Shown here: positions 31,519 through 40,301 of the stretch, in pieces
Numbering within the stretch: position 1 is the stretch's first letter
Layout of the letters: every line of letters begins with the position of its first letter
NCBI GenBank assembly: GCA_963706315.1
Contig: CAVPMA010000013.1
Span: forward strand, 124,001 to 188,000
DNA from: CALMEC01 sp963706315
Lineage (GTDB): Bacteria; Actinomycetota; Thermoleophilia; Miltoncostaeales; Miltoncostaeaceae
Direction of reading: 5' to 3'
DNA length: 64,000 nucleotides
Made by a program: the position numbers and the translations under genes
Notes under the pieces: model-generated
The model's database searches: none
The model's input: only the letters and a program-made list of their open reading frames with translations
What the model was told of the DNA's origin: nothing

Positions 31519-33486
31519 ATGTCAAGCGCGCTTGCTCCCCCGCAGCTCTGCATCACCACCGTCCGAACCCTCGCGATCGACGCAATCGAGCAGGCCAAGA
31601 GCGGTCATCCCGGTGCACCGATGGGCCTCGCGCCGGTGGCGTGGCAGCTCTTCACCACGACGCTCCGCCACGCGCCCGGCGACCCGAAGTGGCCGGACCG
31701 TGACCGGTTCGTGCTGTCGGCCGGACACGCCTCGATGCTGCTGTACGGCCTCCTGCACCTGACGGGGTACGACCTCCCGCTCGACGAGATCAAGCGCTTT
31801 CGCCAGTGGGAGAGCATCACCCCCGGCCACCCCGAGTACGGACTCACTCCGGGGGTCGAGACCACGACCGGGCCGCTGGGACAGGGCTTCGGGAACGCCG
31901 TCGGCTTCGCGCTGGCCGAGCGCCTGCTCGCGGCCCGCTTCAACCGGGCGGGGCACGACATCGTCGACCACCGCACATGGTGCATCTGCTCCGACGGCGA
32001 CCTGATGGAGGGCATCTCGCACGAAGCGGCGTCGTTGGCGGGGCACCTCGGCCTCGGAAGGCTCGTCGCGATCTACGACCACAACGGCATCTCGCTCGAC
32101 GGACCGACCAGCCTGAGCTACACCGAAGACGTGCCCGCCCGCTTCGCCGCGTACGGGTGGCGGGTGCTGCACATCCGCGACGGCAACGACCTGGACCAGA
32201 TCGACGCGGCACTCGCGGAGGCGAGGATCTCGGACGGCCGGCCGACGCTGATCGTCTGCAAGACCCACATCGGCTTCGGCTCGCCGAACAAGCAGGACAG
32301 CCAGGCCGCACACGGCGCCGCCCTCGGTCCGGAGGAGACCGCTCTCACCAAGCAAGCGTACGGTTGGCCCCTGGAGCCGACGTTCCTGGTGCCCGACGAC
32401 GTCGCGGCGTGGGCGCCGGAGATGGTGGCTCGCGGCAAGGAGCTCGCCGACGCCTGGGCGGAGCGATTCGCGGCATACCGCGAGGGGGAGCCGGATCTCG
32501 CCGCCGAGTTCGAGCGGGCGCTCGCGGGCGTGCTGCCCGACGGCTGGGATGCCGACCTGCCCCGCTTCGGCCCCGATGACAAACTGGCGACCCGCGCCGC
32601 CGGCGCGAAGGTCATCAACGCCGTCGCCGCCAGGGTGCCCGAGCTGGTGCAGGGCGCGGCCGACCTGTCGAGCTCGACCGACACGACCCTCAAGGAGGCG
32701 GGCGTCGTCCACCCCGGGGAGTTCCAGGGACGCAACCTCTACTACGGGGTGCGCGAGCACGCCATGGGCGCGATCACCAACGGGCTGACGCTTCACGGCC
32801 TGCGGCCGGTCGCGTCGACGTTCCTGATGTTCTTCGACTACATGAAGAACACGATCCGCCTCGCGGCCCTGATGGAGATCCCGTCGATCTTCGTCTTCAC
32901 CCACGATTCCATCGCCCTCGGCGAGGACGGACCGACGCACCAGCCCGTGGAGCACCTGCCGGCACTCCGGGCGATCCCGAACCTCGTGACCATCCGGCCG
33001 GCTGACGGGAACGAGACCGCTGCGGCCTGGCGCGTCGCCATGGAGCGCACCGACGGTCCGACCGTGCTCGTGCTGAGCCGGCAGGGGCTGCCAACGCTCG
33101 ACGGGGCCGCCGATGTCGCGCGCGGCGCATATGTCGTGGCCGACGGTGACGACTGCATCCTGATCGGGACCGGATCCGAGGTCTCCGTGGCCGTCGCCGC
33201 CCGCGACATCCTCGCCGCTCGGGGAATCGGCGCGCGCGTCGTGAGCATGCCGTCCTGGGAGCTCTTCGACGAGCAGGACGCCGAATACGTGGAGTCGATC
33301 CTGCCCGAGGGCCTGCCGCGGGTCGCCATCGAGGCGGCGGCCACGCTCGGATGGGAGCGCTGGGCGGACGCGATCCTGGGGATCGACGCATTCGGCGCGT
33401 CCGCGCCTGGACCGGAGCTCATGGAACGCTACGGGCTCACGCCTGCGGCCCTCGCCGACGCCGTCACCGCGTTCCTGGAGCAGTGA
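31519..33486 (+). CDS. tkt: Transketolase
   Basis: A 655-residue transketolase with the normal domain order (TPP pyrophosphate, pyrimidine, C-terminal). Seen: AIEQAKSGHPGAPMGLAPVA with the His of the active site, TTGPLGQGFGNAVGFALAE, CSDGDLMEGISHEAASLAGH (the GDG thiamine-phosphate loop), GVREHAMGAITNGL and HDSIALGEDGPTHQPVEHL, the Glu/His region of the second domain. The ATG at 31519 has GGAGG just upstream; a longer in-frame reading is not needed. First gene of tkt-zwf-opcA, which covers the pentose phosphate pathway. Confidence 0.97.
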   Translation: MSSALAPPQLCITTVRTLAIDAIEQAKSGHPGAPMGLAPVAWQLFTTTLRHAPGDPKWPDRDRFVLSAGHASMLLYGLLHLTGYDLPLDEIKRFRQWESITPGHPEYGLTPGVETTTGPLGQGFGNAVGFALAERLLAARFNRAGHDIVDHRTWCICSDGDLMEGISHEAASLAGHLGLGRLVAIYDHNGISLDGPTSLSYTEDVPARFAAYGWRVLHIRDGNDLDQIDAALAEARISDGRPTLIVCKTHIGFGSPNKQDSQAAHGAALGPEETALTKQAYGWPLEPTFLVPDDVAAWAPEMVARGKELADAWAERFAAYREGEPDLAAEFERALAGVLPDGWDADLPRFGPDDKLATRAAGAKVINAVAARVPELVQGAADLSSSTDTTLKEAGVVHPGEFQGRNLYYGVREHAMGAITNGLTLHGLRPVASTFLMFFDYMKNTIRLAALMEIPSIFVFTHDSIALGEDGPTHQPVEHLPALRAIPNLVTIRPADGNETAAAWRVAMERTDGPTVLVLSRQGLPTLDGAADVARGAYVVADGDDCILIGTGSEVSVAVAARDILAARGIGARVVSMPSWELFDEQDAEYVESILPEGLPRVAIEAAATLGWERWADAILGIDAFGASAPGPELMERYGLTPAALADAVTAFLEQ

Positions 33487-33537
33487 TGCCCCGGATCGGC
33501 GTCAGATCCCGGGAACTCTCTCAGGCTCAACTCGAAG

Positions 33538-35106
33538 GTGAGCTTTGACGCTGAACGGTGGGATTGGGTGAGCACCGGCATCGGTGAACTGGGTTTCGAG
33601 CTCAGCCAGCGCCTGACGCGGACCCCGCCCCCCGCGGCGATCGTCATCTTCGGCGCCTCCGGCGATCTGACCAAGCGCAAGCTCGGACCGGCGCTCTTCA
33701 ACCTCGCCCACCAGCGTCTGCTGCCGCCGGAGACGTCGATCGTGGGCTTCGCTCGGACCGAGATGACCGACGACGAGTTCCGGGCCAACATCCGGGCGGG
33801 TATCGACGCGCACAGCCGGGTTGAGGTGACCGACGAGTCCGTCTGGGAGGGGTTCGCGTCCCGTCTTCGCTACGTCGCGGGGAGCTTCGACGACGATGCC
33901 GCGTTCACGCGCCTCGCCGACCTGCTCCGGCAGCTGGACGAGACGGCAGGCACCGGCGGAAACCGTCTCTACTACCTCGCCACCGCTCCCGAGTTCTTCC
34001 CCCTGGTCGCCGCCAACCTGGGACGGGCCGGCCTTGCGGAGGAGCGCGACGGCCGGTTCGCCCGCATCGTCGTCGAGAAGCCCTTCGGCTCGGACCTCGC
34101 GAGCGCACGCGCGCTCAACGACGAACTGGGACAGGTCTTCCGCGAGCGGCAGGTCTACCGGATCGACCACTACCTCGGGAAGGAGACGGTCCAGAACCTC
34201 CTCGTGTTCCGTTTCGGCAACGCGATCTTCGAGCCCATCTGGAACCGCCGGTACGTCGATCACGTGCAGATCACCGTCGCCGAGGAAATCGGCGTGGAGC
34301 GTCGCGGTGGCTACTACGACCAGAACGGTGCTCTGCGCGACATCGTCCAGAACCACCTCATGCAGGTGCTCGCGATCGTCGCGATGGAGCCGCCCGCGCG
34401 CTTCGACTCGCGGGAGGTTCGCGACGAGAAGGTGAAGGTGCTCCGGGCCATCCCGGCGTTCGACGACCAGGTGCCGGAGCAGCGGGCGTTGCGCGCCCAG
34501 TACTCGGCCGGCTGGGTCAGCGGCGAGCGCGTCCCCGCGTACCGGCAGGAATACGGCGTCGATCCTGCGTCGACCACCGAGACGTTCGTTGCCATGCGGG
34601 TTGAGATCGACAACTGGCGGTGGGCGGGAACCCCGTTCTACCTGCGCACGGGCAAGCGCCTGCCGCGCCGGGCCACGGAGGTGGCCATCCAGTTCAAGCC
34701 CGCGCCGCACCTGCCGTTCGCATCCACCGCGGTGTCGGAGCTCGATCCCAACCTCCTGGCCCTGCGGATCCAGCCGGACGAGGGCGCCGCGCTGAAGTTT
34801 GTCGCCAAGGTTCCTGGCCCGCAGATCGACCTGAGGCCGGTCAACATGGACTTTGCGTACGGCACGTCGTTCCTGCGCGCGTCGCCCGATGCGTACGAAC
34901 GGCTCCTGCTCGACGCTCTGCTCGGCGACGCGACCCTCTTCATCCGGTGGGACGAGGTGGAGCGCGCCTGGGAGATCATGAACCCGCTCGTCGAGCGCTG
35001 GCGCGACAACATCGACGGGCTGGCCCGCTACGACGCCGGGTCGTGGGGTCCACCCGAGGCGGATGACCTGCTCGCCGGCGAGGGACGGACGTGGCGGCGA
35101 CTGTAG
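33538..35106 (+). CDS. zwf: Glucose-6-phosphate 1-dehydrogenase
   Basis: A 522-residue G6PD, oxidising glucose 6-phosphate to 6-phosphogluconolactone with NADP+. The nucleotide site is IVIFGASGDLTKRKLGPALF; the substrate site YRIDHYLGKETVQNLLVFRF contains the catalytic His and Lys; the C-terminal substrate-binding domain follows (TGKRLPRRATEVAIQFKP). The start GTG at 33538 and one at 33568 are both possible, neither with a strong ribosome binding site. It lies 52 bases after tkt and its 3' end overlaps opcA by 16 bases. Confidence 0.96.
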   Translation: MSFDAERWDWVSTGIGELGFELSQRLTRTPPPAAIVIFGASGDLTKRKLGPALFNLAHQRLLPPETSIVGFARTEMTDDEFRANIRAGIDAHSRVEVTDESVWEGFASRLRYVAGSFDDDAAFTRLADLLRQLDETAGTGGNRLYYLATAPEFFPLVAANLGRAGLAEERDGRFARIVVEKPFGSDLASARALNDELGQVFRERQVYRIDHYLGKETVQNLLVFRFGNAIFEPIWNRRYVDHVQITVAEEIGVERRGGYYDQNGALRDIVQNHLMQVLAIVAMEPPARFDSREVRDEKVKVLRAIPAFDDQVPEQRALRAQYSAGWVSGERVPAYRQEYGVDPASTTETFVAMRVEIDNWRWAGTPFYLRTGKRLPRRATEVAIQFKPAPHLPFASTAVSELDPNLLALRIQPDEGAALKFVAKVPGPQIDLRPVNMDFAYGTSFLRASPDAYERLLLDALLGDATLFIRWDEVERAWEIMNPLVERWRDNIDGLARYDAGSWGPPEADDLLAGEGRTWRRL

Positions 35107-36119
35107 CCCTGGAGCCGAGGACGTGGTCGGGCGAGGGGGTGCGCATCGCGGACGTCGCCCGCAAGCTTCGTGAGCTGAGAGCCGCCGACGGGGACGCGGT
35201 GCACTCCACGCTCACCAGCGTCATGAACCTGGTCGCCTGCGCTCCGTCGCTCGACGCCGCGAGCGAGATCGAGCAGGTGACCGACGGCCTGCGCGATCAC
35301 CACCCCTCGCGCGCCGTGATCGTCATCCCCGCGGACGGAGGCGACCGCATCGACGCCAGGGTCGAGGTGATGAGCCACACGGACCGGCCGAGCGGGCTGA
35401 CGCTGCAGGTCGAGCAGATCATCCTGACGCTCCGGGGCGCCGTCGCCGCCCACGCTGGGAGCGCCGTGATCCCGCTGCTGCGGTCGGAGCTGCCGACGTT
35501 CCTCTGGTGGCCCGCGGCGCCGGAGCCGGCCTCGACGGCCTTCGCGGAGCTCGCGCGTATCGCCGACCGGCTCGTCACCGAGACCGGCCGGGAGCTGCGC
35601 GGCAGCGCCGCGCTCGAGCGCATGGCGGGGATCGCCGAGTCGTCGAGCGCGCCAGTCACCGATCTGGCCTGGGCGGTGATCACCCCGTGGCGGCAGATCG
35701 TCGCCATGTCTTTGCGCGGCGAGTCCCTGCTGGCGCTGCGGGTCGCCTCGGCGACCGCGACGATCACCTGCCGGCGCGGCGAGACGCCACTCGAGGCCCT
35801 CCTGCTCGGCGGCTGGCTGGGGGATGTCCTCGGCGAGCACCTCCAGGTCCGCTTCGACGAGGCCGACGGCGGCGACCAGGACATCCTGGCGGTTGAGCTC
35901 GCGACCGGCGGCGCCCGCGTGCTGGAGATCACGCGAAGTGGCAGCTCGGGCACGGTCGCGCTGCAGACCGCGCTGGGCGGCCCGCGATCGCTGCCCCTCC
36001 CGCCGCCCGACCGCCGCGAGCTCCTGGCCGGCGAGCTCGAGCTCCGCGGACGCGACAAGGCGTTCGAGCGCGCGCTCGCCCGGGCGACGGGGTTCGCGGA
36101 GCAGGCCGCGACGCAGTGA
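35091..36119 (+). CDS. opcA: OpcA, glucose-6-phosphate dehydrogenase assembly protein
   Basis: A 342-residue OpcA. Seen: the N-terminal VMNLVACAPSLDAASEIEQV and HHPSRAVIVIPAD segments, VEQIILTLRGAVAAHAGSAV, and LRSELPTFLWWPAAPE with the conserved aromatic cluster. OpcA is needed for full activity and redox regulation of G6PD in actinobacteria and cyanobacteria. The 16-base overlap with zwf implies tight co-expression with its partner. It is convergent with the LOG gene. Confidence 0.92.
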   Translation: MAATVALEPRTWSGEGVRIADVARKLRELRAADGDAVHSTLTSVMNLVACAPSLDAASEIEQVTDGLRDHHPSRAVIVIPADGGDRIDARVEVMSHTDRPSGLTLQVEQIILTLRGAVAAHAGSAVIPLLRSELPTFLWWPAAPEPASTAFAELARIADRLVTETGRELRGSAALERMAGIAESSSAPVTDLAWAVITPWRQIVAMSLRGESLLALRVASATATITCRRGETPLEALLLGGWLGDVLGEHLQVRFDEADGGDQDILAVELATGGARVLEITRSGSSGTVALQTALGGPRSLPLPPPDRRELLAGELELRGRDKAFERALARATGFAEQAATQ

Positions 36120-36122
36120 CCG

Positions 36123-36662
36123 TCAGGCGGGACGTGCGGCGGCGATCACCCGCATGGCGGCCTCCGGGTCGCCGACCAGATGGACGTGGCGCAGGTCGTG
36201 CTCGTCGATCACGAGCTCGCGTGCGAGCACCGGCACGAGCCGTTCCCAGCGAGCGCCCACGAGGATGAGCGGGGCGATGGCGTGGTCGCGCTGCTTGAGG
36301 TTCCACGCGAGGGCGACCTCGGCGAGCGTGCCGATGCCTCCGCCGACCGCGATGAGTGCGTCCGCGGCGACGAGCTCGGCGAGCCGTGCGAGCAGGTTGG
36401 GCGTCCGCCGCTCCTCGACCACCCAGCGGTTGGGGGACGAGCGATCGATCCAGTCGGCGACGGTCACGCCGATCACGTATCCACCGGCGTCGCCCGCGCC
36501 CCGCGATGCGGCCTCCATCGCGCCGTGGTATCCCCCCGTCATCACCGCCCAGCCGGACTCCGCCAGGAGCTTGCCCGTTCGGACGGCGACGACGTACTCG
36601 GCGTCCTCCTCCGTGACACGGGCACTGCCGAACACCGATGCGACCGGCATGCCGCCGGTCAC
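36123..36662 (-). CDS. LOG-family/TIGR00725-type nucleotide-binding protein
   Basis: A 179-residue Rossmann-like protein with the lysine-decarboxylase-like signature: VASVFGSARV at the start, MTGGYHGAMEAASRGAGDAG, and ALIAVGGGIGTLAEVALAWN in place of the canonical PGGxGTxxE. The Glu of GTxAE is present. LOG proteins release free cytokinin-type bases or related AMP-linked nucleobases; the bacterial subgroup is unassigned. The start ATG at 36662 overlaps the stop of acuC on the same strand by four bases, so the two are translated together. Confidence 0.8.
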   Translation of the reverse strand: MTGGMPVASVFGSARVTEEDAEYVVAVRTGKLLAESGWAVMTGGYHGAMEAASRGAGDAGGYVIGVTVADWIDRSSPNRWVVEERRTPNLLARLAELVAADALIAVGGGIGTLAEVALAWNLKQRDHAIAPLILVGARWERLVPVLARELVIDEHDLRHVHLVGDPEAAMRVIAAARPA

Positions 36663-37834
36663 TGCGCCGGAGTGGGAACGCCGCCGACGAGGCCCTTCGC
36701 CTGGTCGACGACCTGCTCGGCTTCGAGGTCGGCCCGTTCACGGTGTTCAACCGGCACCTCCGGACCGGGATCCTGACGAAGTCGGGGGGTGAGGCTCCGG
36801 CCCGTTCGCTTCGCGGCGGCCGTGAGCCAGGCGGCCGGGATCTCGTCGGGCAGGTCGGCGCCGACCATCTCGGCGAACAGGAGGGACCACGCCCGCGGGA
36901 GCACGTCGACGTTGTATCCGCCGCCCCCGAGGGCGACCCACCTACCGCCCGCCGCGTCGAAGGCGAGGTCGTGGAGCGCTTTCCACAGGCGCGGGAAGGC
37001 ATCCATCGTCACCTGCAGGTGAGCGAGCGGATCGGCGTGATGGGGATCGACCCCGTTCTGGGTCACGAGGACATCGGGCTTGAATGCCCGGACCGCCGGA
37101 GCGATGACCTCGTCGACGGCTCGCAGGTACGGCACCGACCCGGCGAACGCCGGCAGCGGGATGTTGAGCGCTGTACCCTCGCCGGCGCCGGTCCCGCGCT
37201 CGCCGAGGCCACCGGTGCCCGGGAACAGGAACCGGCCGCTCTCGTGCACGGAGCACGTGAGCACGCGGGGGTCGTCGTAGAAGATCCACTGCGTGCCGTC
37301 ACCGTGGTGCACGTCGACGTCGACGTAGGCGACGCGCTCGGCGCCGGCGTCGAGCAACGCGCGGATCGCGACCGCAGGATCGTTGTAGATGCAGAAGCCG
37401 GCCGCGCGATTCGCGAACGCGTGGTGCAGCCCCCCGCCCGGGCAGAAGACCTGGTCGACCGTGCCGCGCCATACGGCCAGCGCGGCGGTGACGGAGGCGC
37501 CGCAGATCTCGGCCGCCGCCTCGTGCATCCCCGCGAACGCCGGCGTATCGCCGCCGGCTCCGAGCCCCCAGTTCGTCGCCTCCCACGCGGCGGCGAGGGT
37601 GGGATCGGCGCTGTAGCGCCGCACGGCCTCGACATAGGCGGGGGCGTGGACCTTCTCGATCGCCTCGTCGGTCGCGGGCTCCGGCTCGATCGCGACGACG
37701 CCTTCCCGGTCGAGCATGCCGTACATACGGATGAGCTCCACCGCGAGCGTCCGCGTGGTGGGCGACAGCGGGTGATCGTCACCGAGGTCGTAGGCGCCGA
37801 GCGCGTCACGCCCGACGAAGCCGGTCCGCGTCAC
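36659..37834 (-). CDS. acuC: Histone-deacetylase-family protein AcuC
   Basis: A 391-residue HDAC-fold enzyme. Zinc and charge-relay residues lie in CPGGGLHHAFANRAAGFCIY, YVDVDVHHGDGTQWIFYDD and VTQNGVDPHHADPLAH; ALGGGGYN provides the transition-state Tyr. Bacterial AcuC removes acetyl groups from lysine, notably on acetyl-CoA synthetase. It lies directly upstream of the LOG gene (4-nt overlap). The C-terminal ~50 residues are charged and variable. Confidence 0.9.
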   Translation of the reverse strand: MTRTGFVGRDALGAYDLGDDHPLSPTTRTLAVELIRMYGMLDREGVVAIEPEPATDEAIEKVHAPAYVEAVRRYSADPTLAAAWEATNWGLGAGGDTPAFAGMHEAAAEICGASVTAALAVWRGTVDQVFCPGGGLHHAFANRAAGFCIYNDPAVAIRALLDAGAERVAYVDVDVHHGDGTQWIFYDDPRVLTCSVHESGRFLFPGTGGLGERGTGAGEGTALNIPLPAFAGSVPYLRAVDEVIAPAVRAFKPDVLVTQNGVDPHHADPLAHLQVTMDAFPRLWKALHDLAFDAAGGRWVALGGGGYNVDVLPRAWSLLFAEMVGADLPDEIPAAWLTAAAKRTGRSLTPRLRQDPGPEVPVEHRERADLEAEQVVDQAKGLVGGVPTPAQ

Positions 37835-37844
37835 CTTCGAACTC

Positions 37845-38126
37845 TCAGGTGACGACGTTCCACGGCACGATGCGCCAGTCGGTCACCAGCTCGGCGCGGA
37901 AGTAGGGATCGCGCTCCACGAACCGCCGGACCTCGTTGTCGTCGTCGACCGCGAACACGATCGCCGCCCCGGAGACCGGATCGCCGAGCGCGCCGCCGGC
38001 GACGATCTTCCCGTCCTGCTTATACCCCTGTACGTAGGCGAGGTGGTCGGGACGGTGCGGCGCGCGACGCTCGACGATGTCCGCCACGTAGTCATAGAAC
38101 AGGATGAGGTACCGCCCCGCGTCCAT
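37845..38126 (-). CDS. YciI-family protein
   Basis: A 93-residue ferredoxin-fold protein of the YciI type: LILFYDYVADIVERRAPHRP at the start, HLAYVQGYKQDGKIVAGGAL, and AIVFAVDDDNEVRRFVERDP then DWRIVPWN. Strand 1 and the His-containing helix match the family; the catalytic His-Asp dyad position is compatible with a small hydrolase or isomerase. The ATG at 38126 is chosen because the domain begins right after it. It is 10 bases upstream of acuC on the same strand, so part of the same unit. Confidence 0.8.
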   Translation of the reverse strand: MDAGRYLILFYDYVADIVERRAPHRPDHLAYVQGYKQDGKIVAGGALGDPVSGAAIVFAVDDDNEVRRFVERDPYFRAELVTDWRIVPWNVVT

Positions 38127-38161
38127 GCACCCAGCATACGCCCGTCCGGCATGCTCCACCC

Positions 38162-39427
38162 GTGTCATCGGCCACCTCGAATCTCCGCCTCCGACGACTC
38201 GATCGAGTCTTACGGCCCGAGGCGCTGCTGGGCGCGCTCGCGGACCGTGAGCGCCCGGTCCTGGCGGCCTTCGCCGGACACGTGATCGTCGCCGCCGACC
38301 CGGGCGAGGTCGTCACCGGGCCGGTGGTGTGGGACGCTCTCGATATCCGCTGTGAACCACGATCGCGGGGACCGGAGACGGCGGCGGGCGGATGGATCGG
38401 GCTGCTCGCCTACGACCTCGGAGGCACGATCGAGCGGTTGCCCGTCCCGCACGCCGATCCCGGCGGACCCCCGCTTGCCAGCGTCGGCCGCTACGACACG
38501 GTGGCGATCTTCGACCCCTACGGGGGCTGCACGCTTGCGAGCGTCGACGGCGAGCGGGCCCTCGACCGGCTCGCCGGCGCCGCCGACCAGACGCACCGAA
38601 TCGCCCGGCCCGACATGGCCGATGCGGTCGAGGTCGTGACATCGCTCGACGCGGATGCATACCGCGCCGCGGTGGATCGGGCACGTGAGCTCATCCGGGC
38701 AGGCGACTGCTACCAGGTGAACCTCGCGCAGCGACTCAGCGTGCCCTGGCCGGCGTCACCGCTGGCGCTGGCGGAGCTGCTGTGGGACGCGGCGGGGCCG
38801 TCGTCGCATCGCGCCTTTCTGGGGCTGGCCGAGGGGGCCGTGGTGTCGGCGTCGCCCGAGCGGCTGGTCCGCGTTGCCGACGGGGTGGCCGGCAGCGAGC
38901 CGATCAAGGGCACCGCGCCGCCCGGCGAGTGGGAGCGCCTCTCGGCGAGCCCCAAGGACCGTGCGGAGCACGTGATGATCGTCGACCTCGTGCGCAACGA
39001 CCTCGGCCGGGTCGCTCGAGCCGGGGGAGTGTCCGTGCCACGCCTCTTCGGCGATCTGAGCACGCCCTACGTCGAGCACATGGTCAGCGAGGTCCGCGCC
39101 GTGCTTCGCAGCGACGCCACGGTTGCCGAAGTGCTCCGCGCCGTCTTCCCGGGGGGCTCGGTGACGGGCACACCGAAGGTCCGGGCGATGGAGGTGATCC
39201 GCGAGCTCGAGCCGGTGTCGCGCGGCCCCGCGTTCGGCAGCGTCGTGACCGTCGGGACCGACGGCGCGATCGAGGCGAGCGTGACCATCCGTACCGTCTG
39301 GGTTGCGCATGACGAGGCGAGGTACTGGTGCGGCGGCGCGGTGGTGTGGGATTCGGACCCCGAGTCGGAGCGGCGGGAGGCGTGGGCCAAGGCGACGCCG
39401 TTCCTGCGGGCGGTGGCGGCGCGATGA
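38162..39427 (+). CDS. pabB: Aminodeoxychorismate synthase component I
   Basis: A 421-residue chorismate-binding enzyme. The C-terminal catalytic domain holds CYQVNLAQRLSVPWPASPLA, the PIKGTAPPGEW loop (a Lys in PIKGT marks aminodeoxychorismate synthase rather than anthranilate synthase, PIAGT), IVDLVRNDLGRVARAGGVSV, and the FPGGSVTGTPKVRAMEVIRE motif. The partner amidotransferase pabA is not here. The stop overlaps pabC (ATGA), giving a pabBC unit for folate p-aminobenzoate. It is divergent from the YciI-like gene by about 35 bases. Confidence 0.92.
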   Translation: MSSATSNLRLRRLDRVLRPEALLGALADRERPVLAAFAGHVIVAADPGEVVTGPVVWDALDIRCEPRSRGPETAAGGWIGLLAYDLGGTIERLPVPHADPGGPPLASVGRYDTVAIFDPYGGCTLASVDGERALDRLAGAADQTHRIARPDMADAVEVVTSLDADAYRAAVDRARELIRAGDCYQVNLAQRLSVPWPASPLALAELLWDAAGPSSHRAFLGLAEGAVVSASPERLVRVADGVAGSEPIKGTAPPGEWERLSASPKDRAEHVMIVDLVRNDLGRVARAGGVSVPRLFGDLSTPYVEHMVSEVRAVLRSDATVAEVLRAVFPGGSVTGTPKVRAMEVIRELEPVSRGPAFGSVVTVGTDGAIEASVTIRTVWVAHDEARYWCGGAVVWDSDPESERREAWAKATPFLRAVAAR

Positions 39428-40227
39428 GCCGCGTGGTGTGGCTGGACGGCGGCTTCGTCGACGCCGGTGCGGCCACGCTGTCGATCGACGACCCCGCCGT
39501 GCGCTACGGCGAGGGCCTGTTCGAGACGATGCGCGCGGACGGCGCGACGATCCCCCTGATCGCCCGCCACCTCCGCCGGCTCGAACGCTCGATCGCGGCG
39601 CTCGATCTGGCGCCGATGCCGGCGCTCGACGCCGTCCGGGCCGCAGCCGAGGCCGTGGCGGCCGCGCTGCCGGCCGGCCCAGCCCGGATCCGGGTGACCG
39701 TGACGCCCCGCCCGACGCTGCTCGTGGAGGGCGAGCCGCTGGCACCGGACCAGCCCGGGCGTCTCGCCGTGGCGGCGTTTCGCGGGCTGTGGCATCCCGG
39801 GCGCGCGATCGCGGAGCACAAGACGCTGTCGTTCATCGGCTGGCGCGACTCACAGCGGCGGGCGGCCGCCGTCGGCGCGGACACCGCGCTCCTGCTCGAC
39901 GCCGACGGCCGGCTCGGTGAGGCGAGCACCGCCAACGTCTTCTGCGTGATGGGTGGGGAGCTCGCGACGGCGCCGGTGCGGGGGATCCTGCCGGGCGTCA
40001 TTCGTGAGCTGGTCCTGGAGCTCACCGGCGCGCGTGAAGAGCCGCTCGACGAGCCCGTCTGGCGGGCCGCCGACGAGATGTTCCTCACGAGCGGGGTGCG
40101 CGGGGTCGCGGGCGTCGCGACGTGCGACGGGAGGGTGATCGGCGACGGCGGCGAAGCCGTTACCGCTGAGGTCGCGGCCCTCGTCTCGGAGCGGCTCCGG
40201 TCCCTCGGAAGGACCCTCAAGAACTAG
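39424..40227 (+). CDS. pabC: 4-amino-4-deoxychorismate lyase (class IV PLP enzyme)
   Basis: A 267-residue fold-type IV PLP enzyme with VRYGEGLFETMRADGATIPL at the start, HLRRLERSIAALDL, and AEHKTLSFIGWRDSQRRA, where the Lys is the Schiff-base residue; ASTANVFCVMGGEL and TPVRGILPGVIREL-like segments follow. Position right after pabB, with a 4-nt overlap, settles the role as the lyase releasing p-aminobenzoate and pyruvate rather than branched-chain aminotransferase. It is the last gene of the unit. Confidence 0.9.
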   Translation: MSRVVWLDGGFVDAGAATLSIDDPAVRYGEGLFETMRADGATIPLIARHLRRLERSIAALDLAPMPALDAVRAAAEAVAAALPAGPARIRVTVTPRPTLLVEGEPLAPDQPGRLAVAAFRGLWHPGRAIAEHKTLSFIGWRDSQRRAAAVGADTALLLDADGRLGEASTANVFCVMGGELATAPVRGILPGVIRELVLELTGAREEPLDEPVWRAADEMFLTSGVRGVAGVATCDGRVIGDGGEAVTAEVAALVSERLRSLGRTLKN

Positions 40228-40301
40228 GAGAGTTTGCAGTTTTTGTTTTCAGCGCATATGGTCCTAATCGCAGGGGAACTGGGAGAACAGGGATCCGCGG
40301 T

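Noticed and set aside
33502..34710. 402-residue ORF antisense to zwf
   Set aside because: Long open antisense frames are expected at this G+C and codon bias; no domain and no ribosome binding site.
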